A stretch of 19,626 nucleotides of DNA from an uncultured Prevotella sp. (GTDB taxonomy: Bacteria; Bacteroidota; Bacteroidia; Bacteroidales; Bacteroidaceae): assembly GCA_934230685.1 (NCBI GenBank), contig CAKQFF010000022.1, forward strand, positions 1 through 19,626, written 5' to 3'. The position numbers were made by a program, and so were the translations under genes. Below, one piece after another: positions 15,222 through 19,626 of this stretch. The notes beneath the pieces are model-generated. The model was not told where the DNA came from. It saw only the letters and a list, made by a program, of their open reading frames with translations, and did not search any database. Position 1 is the stretch's first letter; each line of letters begins with the position of its first letter.

Positions 15222-15458
15222 TTATTTTGCGTTCTCCTCGATGTAAGCGATAGCATCGCCAACAGTGCCAATCTTCTCAGCCTTGTCGTCAGGGATAGAG
15301 ATACCGAACTCCTTCTCGAAGTCCATGATGAGCTCTACTGTATCGAGAGAGTCTGCGCCGAGGTCGTTTGTGAAGCTTGCTTCAGGCTTAACGTCTGCTT
15401 CGTCTACACCAAGTTTGTCAACGATGATAGCCTTTACTTTTGATTCGATTTCTGACAT
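15222..15458 (-). CDS. acpP: Acyl carrier protein
   Basis: A 78-residue acidic carrier that holds acyl chains on a phosphopantetheine arm during fatty-acid and lipid A synthesis. The attachment site is Ser37 in [16 protein letters not shown], the classic DSL motif. The four-helix ACP pattern is complete, from [18 protein letters not shown] to [12 protein letters not shown]. It starts the acpP-fabF-rnc transcript. The other carrier protein in the window, CitD, is a different family and does not replace it. Confidence 0.97.
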   Translation of the reverse strand: MSEIESKVKAIIVDKLGVDEADVKPEASFTNDLGADSLDTVELIMDFEKEFGISIPDDKAEKIGTVGDAIAYIEENAK

Positions 15459-15511
15459 AATTTTCTAATTTTAAAGTGTTTATAATATTAATTTCTTGTT
15501 TAAAACGGATG

Positions 15512-15543
15512 CAAAGGAACAAATTTTTATTCATATAGGCAAA
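15512..15543 (-). promoter_or_regulatory. Promoter for acpP
   Basis: On the minus strand, TTTG (15540-15543), a 20-base spacer and TTCCTTTG (15512-15519; one mismatch to TAnnTTTG) lie about 54 bases upstream of the acpP start. The predicted start is near 15505. Confidence 0.7.
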
Positions 15544-15603
15544 TATTTTACTACAAAAAGTCATCCTGTGTGCACAAACACCCTATAAATGTGCAGCTTT
15601 TTG

Positions 15604-15707
15604 GGCCTCCAACATACTATATTAAGCCCAACTAACTGATTTTTCACGATGTATGTTGGAAGCCTTGTATGCACTCACGAGGGAGCATATAGGCTATGAC
15701 TCCCTCG
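15604..15707 (-). other. Two hairpins in the 3' region of citF, no T tract
   Basis: CGAGGGAG (15678-15685) pairs perfectly with CTCCCTCG (15700-15707), starting 11 bases after the citF stop. Further on, 15604-15617 pairs with 15651-15664 (13 of 14 positions) around a 33-base loop. Neither is followed by a T run on the minus strand, so they do not look like intrinsic terminators. They could protect the 3' end of the message or mark a Rho-dependent end. I see no gene in 15459-15717. Confidence 0.4.
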
Positions 15708-15717
15708 CTAAATGTTC

Positions 15718-17259
15718 CTATTCCTTAATGTTCTTTATCACGTCAAGTACAGAGCCACCACGGTCGAGCACCACGCCAACAACCTTCTCGCCGAATGGCA
15801 ATGGGGCTGGAGTGCCAATGATGCGTAGAGCATGGTCGCGCAGTTCCTCAAGTGTGATGAGCTGCAATCCGGCTGCACGCAGACGCTCTGCTATCTCCGG
15901 ACGCGAAGGATTTACGGCAATGCCATATTCTGTCACTACCACGTCGACTGATTTGCCTGGAGTGATAAGTGTTGTCACCTCGTTCACGATGCATGGTATG
16001 CGGCCTCTGAGCAACGGACACACGATGATGCTGAGAGCTGAGTCTTCAGCAGTGTCAGGATGGCCTCCTATGGCACCTCGTATGATGCCGTCGCTACCTA
16101 CGAGCACGTTGACGTTGAAGTTGACATCTACCTCGAGAGCCGACAGAATCACTATGTCGAGATAGTGGGTGGCAGAACCCTTCTCTTGTGCGCTGGCATA
16201 TTCGTAGGAAGCCACTTCCTTGTGGCGAGGGTCGCTCTTCAACGACTCGGCAGCCACCTTGTCAAATGACTGCACGTCGATAAGTCGCTCTATGAGACCC
16301 TCCTCGTGCATCTTCACCATGTGGGCTGTGATGCCACCCAATGCGAATGAGGCTTTGATGTCCTGGTCGATCATGCTCTGGCGAATATACTTAACCGCTG
16401 CAAGCGATGCTCCACCGGTGCCAGTCTGTATTGAGAATCCCTGGCGGAAGTATCCGCTGGCGAGAATCACCTTAGCAGCCTGCTTTGCAAGCAGAATGTC
16501 GCGCGGGTTCTTGGTGTCGCGTATTGCGCCTGATGCGATTTTCGAAGAATCGCCTACAGATTCAACCTCAACCACGTAGTCAACGTCGTGTTCGGATATA
16601 GAGTTTGGAGTATTTGGATAAGCCACGAGGTCGTCGGTAAGGATAACCACCTTGTCGGCATATCTTGCGTCAGGCAGGGCATAGCCCAACGAGCCACAAA
16701 TACTCTTGGCATTCTCAGAACGTGAGTAGCCACATGCGTTGCCTAATGGGTCGCACGATGATGCTCCGAGGAAAGCCACGTCGATATGTAGTTCACCTGA
16801 GGCTATGGCAGCACCGCGGTTGCCGTGTGAACGGAAGATGACAGGTTTCTCCATGAGTCCGTGAGAAATCTCTTTGGCAAGTTCGCCACGGAGTCCTGAT
16901 GTGGAAATCTGAGTGATAACTCCGTTCTTGATGTGCTCGATGAGAGGCTCATGAACATCCTGAAGGCTCGAAGCCGCCAAGTGAAGGTTCTTGAAGCCCA
17001 TGGCAGCGAGTTTGTCAACCACCATGTTCACCACCTTGTCGCCTCCACGGAAATGGTGGTGGAACGAGATAGTCATGCCGTCGCGCAGACCAGAGCGGCG
17101 AATAGCCTCCTCAAGTGTCACGAGTTTTGGGCTTTTCTGCTGAAGATCCATGCGTGGTGTCACTTCCTTAAACTCATGTTCTACATTATTATATATACTC
17201 TTTCCCATGGCCTCAGCCACCTGCTGGGCAATGACAAGTCTTTCTTTCAGTGTGCTCAT
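15718..17259 (-). CDS. citF: Citrate lyase alpha subunit (citrate:acetyl-ACP transferase)
   Basis: The alpha subunit of citrate lyase, which swaps the acetyl group on CitD for citrate to give citryl-ACP; cytoplasmic, part of the CitDEF complex. The 513 residues match the usual length of about 510 and the CoA-transferase-like family pattern: GLRDGMTISFHHHFRGGDKV near residue 57, HLAASSLQDVHEPLI, SGLRGELAKEISHG, RSHGNRGAAIASGEL, a FLGASSCDPLGNACGY segment, the central GTGGASLAAVKYI, and the C-terminal VTEYGIAVNPSRPEIAERL. Its start overlaps the end of citE by four bases (ATGA), so translation is coupled. It is the last gene of the operon, with no clear intrinsic terminator after it. Confidence 0.95.
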   Translation of the reverse strand: MSTLKERLVIAQQVAEAMGKSIYNNVEHEFKEVTPRMDLQQKSPKLVTLEEAIRRSGLRDGMTISFHHHFRGGDKVVNMVVDKLAAMGFKNLHLAASSLQDVHEPLIEHIKNGVITQISTSGLRGELAKEISHGLMEKPVIFRSHGNRGAAIASGELHIDVAFLGASSCDPLGNACGYSRSENAKSICGSLGYALPDARYADKVVILTDDLVAYPNTPNSISEHDVDYVVEVESVGDSSKIASGAIRDTKNPRDILLAKQAAKVILASGYFRQGFSIQTGTGGASLAAVKYIRQSMIDQDIKASFALGGITAHMVKMHEEGLIERLIDVQSFDKVAAESLKSDPRHKEVASYEYASAQEKGSATHYLDIVILSALEVDVNFNVNVLVGSDGIIRGAIGGHPDTAEDSALSIIVCPLLRGRIPCIVNEVTTLITPGKSVDVVVTEYGIAVNPSRPEIAERLRAAGLQLITLEELRDHALRIIGTPAPLPFGEKVVGVVLDRGGSVLDVIKNIKE

Positions 17260-18143
17260 ACCAAATCCTCCTCTTTAATTACGCCCGATGCCAATGCAAG
17301 GTCTATCACGCGCTGAGCGCGGATAACCACAGGTCGGTCAACCATTTTTCCATTCACTGCAATTACACCCGAGCCTTTGCGCTCGGCTTCCTTGATAGCT
17401 GCAATCACAGCCAGAGCCTTGTCGATGGCCTTCTGTTTCGGTGTGAACACCTCGTTGATGATTTCTATCTGTCGTGGATTGATGATCGACTTGCCGTCGA
17501 AGCCGAGTTGATGTATGAGTTCCACTTCCTTGCGGAATGTCTCCATGTCGTTGAGGTTACTGTAAACGGTGTCAAGAGCATCGATACCAGCAGCGCGTGC
17601 AGCCACAACAATAGTCTGTCGAGCCATCAGCAGCTCCATACCTTCGGGAGAGCGTTGGGTCTTGAGGTTGGCGCAATAGTCCTCGGCACCGAGAGCGATG
17701 CCCATCATGCGCTTTGAGGCAGTGGCTATGGCATAGGCATTCACCACGCCGAGTGTGCTCTCGATGGCAGCCATAATCTGTGTGCGTCCGAGGCATCCTA
17801 TCTCGCGCTCCACCTTTTCGATTTCGCGCTCCACCTCAACAACCTCCTCAGCAGTCTCTGTCTTCGGCATACGGATCACGTGTACACCGGCCTTTACTAC
17901 AGCTTCGATGTCCTTCTTGCCGTAGGGAGTGTTCAAAGGATTGATTCTAACAACCATTTCGGTATTGCCGTAGTCAACCGACTTCAGCGCGTTGTACACA
18001 AGCAGGCGAGCTGTGTCTTTCTCCGCCATAGTCACGGAGTCCTCAAGGTCGAGCATTATGGAGTCAGGGCCATAAATATAGGCGTCCTGCATCATGCCAG
18101 GATTATTGCCTGGCACGAACATCATTGTTCTTCTTAGTCTCAT
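17256..18143 (-). CDS. citE: Citrate lyase beta subunit (citryl-ACP lyase)
   Basis: Cleaves citryl-ACP into oxaloacetate and acetyl-ACP; the TIM-barrel beta subunit of citrate lyase. The 295 residues carry the HpcH/HpaI-CitE family marks: the start RRTMMFVPGNNPGM, MLDLEDSV (residues 30-36), the Arg in VVRINPLNTPYG (Arg66), and probable Mg ligands Glu128 (AAIESTLGV) and Asp155 (LGAEDYCANL). CitE-like proteins without citrate lyase activity exist, but the citD and citF neighbours make the true lyase subunit the best reading. It overlaps citF by four bases and lies 142 bases after citD, a large gap for this operon, which contains an ATGCCG/CGGCAT hairpin. Confidence 0.95.
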   Translation of the reverse strand: MRLRRTMMFVPGNNPGMMQDAYIYGPDSIMLDLEDSVTMAEKDTARLLVYNALKSVDYGNTEMVVRINPLNTPYGKKDIEAVVKAGVHVIRMPKTETAEEVVEVEREIEKVEREIGCLGRTQIMAAIESTLGVVNAYAIATASKRMMGIALGAEDYCANLKTQRSPEGMELLMARQTIVVAARAAGIDALDTVYSNLNDMETFRKEVELIHQLGFDGKSIINPRQIEIINEVFTPKQKAIDKALAVIAAIKEAERKGSGVIAVNGKMVDRPVVIRAQRVIDLALASGVIKEEDLV

Positions 18144-18160
18144 AAGCTTAAAATAGAAAC

Positions 18161-18207
18161 CCCATTCACATGCCGTTGTTTACGGCATATATTAAATATG
18201 AATGTGG
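18161..18207 (-). other. Hairpin in the citD-citE gap
   Basis: ATGCCG (18170-18175) pairs with CGGCAT (18183-18188) around 7 bases, and outside it CATTCA (18163-18168) can pair with TGAATG (18199-18204). It lies in the 142-base gap just before citE, with no T tract on the minus strand. A role in message processing or in setting subunit ratios is possible, but nothing shows it directly. Confidence 0.35.
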
Positions 18208-18285
18208 TTGATATTAAAGGATTAGTAATTAAATTAGTAAACGCCATTTGCTGTCAGTATTTCCAGCATGTAGAGTCGCGTTGGT

Positions 18286-18567
18286 TTAGTCTTTCCACAC
18301 GTCCTTGCCAGTTGCTCTGACGGCAGCCGCTGTAGTGCGTGCTCGGATGGTGCAGTCGAGGGCACCTTTGTCGGTGGCATGCACTTCGGCGCGTGTTATA
18401 CCAAGCCCTGTGAGAGTCTCCTCTATCACATGACGAATTTGGTCGCCAAACTGGTAGGCAACGGAACTCTGTAGTTGGATGTCAAGTCCCTCATGGTCGG
18501 TGGGGGCAATTTGAATCATGATGTCGCCAGACTCCATTGTTCCGGCAGTTGCTTGTTTTAGTTCCAT
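18286..18567 (-). CDS. citD: Citrate lyase gamma subunit (acyl carrier protein)
   Basis: The small carrier of citrate lyase, which bears the acetyl or citryl group on a phosphoribosyl-dephospho-CoA arm. It has 93 residues, the usual length. The attachment site is Ser13 in AGTMESGDIMI; the closing region ATDKGALDCTIRAR is also typical of CitD. It is first in the citD-citE-citF order. The genes that make and attach its prosthetic group (citG, citX) and the ligase that acetylates it (citC) are not in this window. A promoter-like pair lies upstream, and a divergent Lrp-like regulator starts 313 bases away. Confidence 0.94.
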   Translation of the reverse strand: MELKQATAGTMESGDIMIQIAPTDHEGLDIQLQSSVAYQFGDQIRHVIEETLTGLGITRAEVHATDKGALDCTIRARTTAAAVRATGKDVWKD

Positions 18568-18606
18568 AGGTTAAAGGGTTTTTAAAGTTGGTTAGTTTTC
18601 ACGTGG

Positions 18607-18637
18607 TAAAGTTACAACTTTTATATGACACGGCAAG
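18607..18637 (-). promoter_or_regulatory. Probable promoter for citDEF
   Basis: On the minus strand, CTTG (18634-18637; three of four bases of TTTG), 19 bases, and TAACTTTA (18607-18614; one mismatch to TAnnTTTG). The predicted start is about 33 bases before the citD ATG. The palindrome CACGTG (18600-18605) lies at the predicted start. The weaker match fits a regulated promoter. The rest of the 313-base gap to the divergent gene is AT-rich and I see no gene in it. Confidence 0.45.
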
Positions 18638-18795
18638 CGTTTTTCTTGAAATTATTTGATGTCAAGCGACATTATGAAAGTAAGGGCGATGACGGAATGT
18701 TAGGTCAAATGTTTGGGTAAAGTGCCCTTGTTTATCTTAATAAATTTAATAAAAATACCATTCTGCACAAAAAAACAAAAAAATGAGTGCAAAAC

Positions 18796-18827
18796 GTTGT
18801 TTGTATCAAATATATTATATAATTTTG
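18796..18827 (+). promoter_or_regulatory. Promoter for the Lrp/AsnC-family gene
   Basis: GTTG (18796-18799; three of four bases of TTTG), 20 bases, and TAATTTTG (18820-18827; exact TAnnTTTG). The predicted start is near 18834, about 47 bases before the ATG. Confidence 0.6.
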
Positions 18828-18880
18828 CTGACAAAATGTAATCTAAAGAACAAACAAACGAGGAATAATCAACAATAACA

Positions 18881-19354
18881 ATGGACAAAATAGATAATCT
18901 TGACAAGAAAATCCTTAGCATTCTATCAAAGAATGCACGTATACCATTTAAGGATGTAGCTGCTGAGTGTGGTGTGTCGCGTGCGGCAATCCATCAGCGT
19001 GTTCAGCATCTTATTGCTGGCGGTGTGATCACAGGTAGTGGATTCGACGTTAATCCAAAGAGCATAGGCTACAGCACATGTACTTATGTAGGCATGAACC
19101 TCGAACGAGGCAACATGTACAAGGACGTGGTTGAGAAGCTCATCGATATACCCGAGATTGTGGAGTGTCACTTCACAACCGGTTCCTATACCATGCTTCT
19201 TAAGGTTTATGCCCGTGACAACGAGCATCTTATGGACCTCCTCAACAACAAGATGCAGATGATTCCAGGAGTGGTGTCTACCGAGACACTTATCTCGCTC
19301 GATCAAAGCATCAAGCGCGAGATTCCCGTGCATGTGGATGAGTCGGAAGACTAA
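18881..19354 (+). CDS. Lrp/AsnC-family transcriptional regulator
   Basis: A 157-residue DNA-binding protein of the Lrp/AsnC (feast/famine) family. The N-terminal helix-turn-helix is clear: IDNLDKKILSILSKNARIPF, then DVAAECGVSRAAIHQRVQHL (about residues 25-44). The C-terminal alpha/beta effector domain (RAM) runs from about 70 to 145, with VECHFTTGSYTMLLKVYARD in the place where family members form the ligand pocket and octamer contacts. The acidic tail DESED is short. It is divergent from citDEF, which suggests control of that operon, of itself, or of both, but neither the effector nor the target can be read from the sequence. Family members usually sense amino acids or other small organic acids. 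Confidence 0.93.
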   Translation: MDKIDNLDKKILSILSKNARIPFKDVAAECGVSRAAIHQRVQHLIAGGVITGSGFDVNPKSIGYSTCTYVGMNLERGNMYKDVVEKLIDIPEIVECHFTTGSYTMLLKVYARDNEHLMDLLNNKMQMIPGVVSTETLISLDQSIKREIPVHVDESED

Positions 19355-19385
19355 GGGCTTATAAACTTTTGAATAAAGTATTAAG

Positions 19386-19485
19386 AACTAAGAATGAAGA
19401 ATTATGATTGGCATTGTTTGCTTGTGCTTTTCGGCATGTTGCAAGCAGAGCTCATCCTAATTCTTCATTCTTAGTTTTGTTTTTA
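19386..19485 (+). terminator. Heptamer-built hairpin and T-rich tract after the Lrp-like gene
   Basis: A perfect 19-bp inverted repeat (AACTAAGAATGAAGAATTA at 19386-19404 with its complement at 19458-19476) encloses a 53-base loop with a smaller TGCTTG/CAAGCA hairpin. It is followed by TTGTTTTT. The left arm, with three bases before it, reads as three tandem heptamers, AAGAACT, AAGAATG, AAGAATT (19383-19403). It probably ends the regulator transcript. Confidence 0.7.
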
Positions 19486-19550
19486 AGTATGTGGTCATAT
19501 TTATCTTTATATATGAGTGGAATCTGTGAGAGTGTGTCAAAACCCAAATA

Positions 19551-19601
19551 ATGCGGGCTGAAAGCCCAATATCTCCATAGCCCAGGGCGTTGCCCTACCC
19601 T
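19551..19601. repeat. Candidate dispersed GC-rich double-hairpin element near the window edge
   Basis: Two tight perfect hairpins with 3-base loops, GGGCT-GAA-AGCCC (19555-19567) and AGGGC-GTT-GCCCT (19584-19596), lie in AT-rich DNA. A second AGCCC (19579-19583) could pair with the first arm instead. I recall similar GGGCTGAAAGCCC...AGCCCAGGG sequences scattered between genes in Bacteroidetes genomes, but this window holds only one copy. The remainder of 19486-19626 shows no gene. Confidence 0.45.
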
Positions 19602-19626
19602 TTATACACATCTTTTGTTCTTTGAA

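Noticed and set aside
15678..15707. CGAGGGAG/CTCCCTCG hairpin as the intrinsic terminator of citF
   Set aside because: No T tract follows on the minus strand; it is reported only as a hairpin.
18700..18921. Minus-strand 73-residue frame across the start of the Lrp-like gene
   Set aside because: It is AT-rich and overlaps the regulator start and promoter. It has no recognisable motif or initiation context.

Overview
The window looks like chromosome of a Bacteroidales bacterium, most likely Prevotella or a close relative. The evidence is a set of sigma-ABfr promoters (TTTG, 19-20 bases, TAnnTTTG) instead of -35/-10 boxes, weak Shine-Dalgarno signals, a fused SecDF, a DUF4271-type membrane protein next to hemD, and the metK / DUF4271 / hemD / rnpA / yidD / tyrS order. 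The genus is inferred from general resemblance; no search was run. I see no rRNA, tRNA, CRISPR array, transposase, prophage or integrase gene. This is mostly housekeeping DNA, and its most interesting content is in the non-coding gaps.

Layout. 1-850 (+) is the 3' end of infB, closed by a hairpin terminator. 851-1221 holds no gene, but has a consensus promoter, a candidate SAM-II-type riboswitch and a terminator-like hairpin just before metK. 1222-6420 (+) is a co-directional run: metK, a DUF4271-like membrane protein, hemD, rnpA, yidD (ATGA overlap with rnpA) and tyrS, closed by a strong terminator. 6509-6725 is a gap between converging genes that carries four 21-bp tandem, partly palindromic repeats. 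6790-9816 (-) is secDF with its own terminator and promoter. 10051-12155 (-) is a rhomboid protease followed by a membrane-anchored EEP-family hydrolase. 12415-12687 (+) is an HU-family protein with a perfect promoter, separated from the next block by a bidirectional terminator. 12784-15458 (-) is acpP-fabF-rnc: acyl carrier protein, ketoacyl-ACP synthase II and RNase III. 15718-18567 (-) is citD-citE-citF, the three subunits of citrate lyase. 18881-19354 (+) is an Lrp/AsnC-family regulator, divergent from citD.

How they work together. The left half is translation, SAM, haem and RNase P housekeeping. The acpP cluster supplies fatty-acid elongation. citDEF would cleave citrate to acetate and oxaloacetate; the accessory genes that activate the enzyme (citC, citG, citX) and a citrate carrier are not in this window. 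The Lrp-like gene next to citD is a plausible regulator of that operon, by position only.

Non-coding theme. Three intergenic gaps carry hairpins whose arms are built from 7-bp tandem words (ATTGACA, GGTTTAT, AAGAATG), and each is followed by a T-rich tract on the strand of the gene upstream. A fourth gap has the same ATTGACA word in direct copies only. The last 75 bases of the window contain another hairpin-rich, repeat-like motif that may continue beyond the edge.
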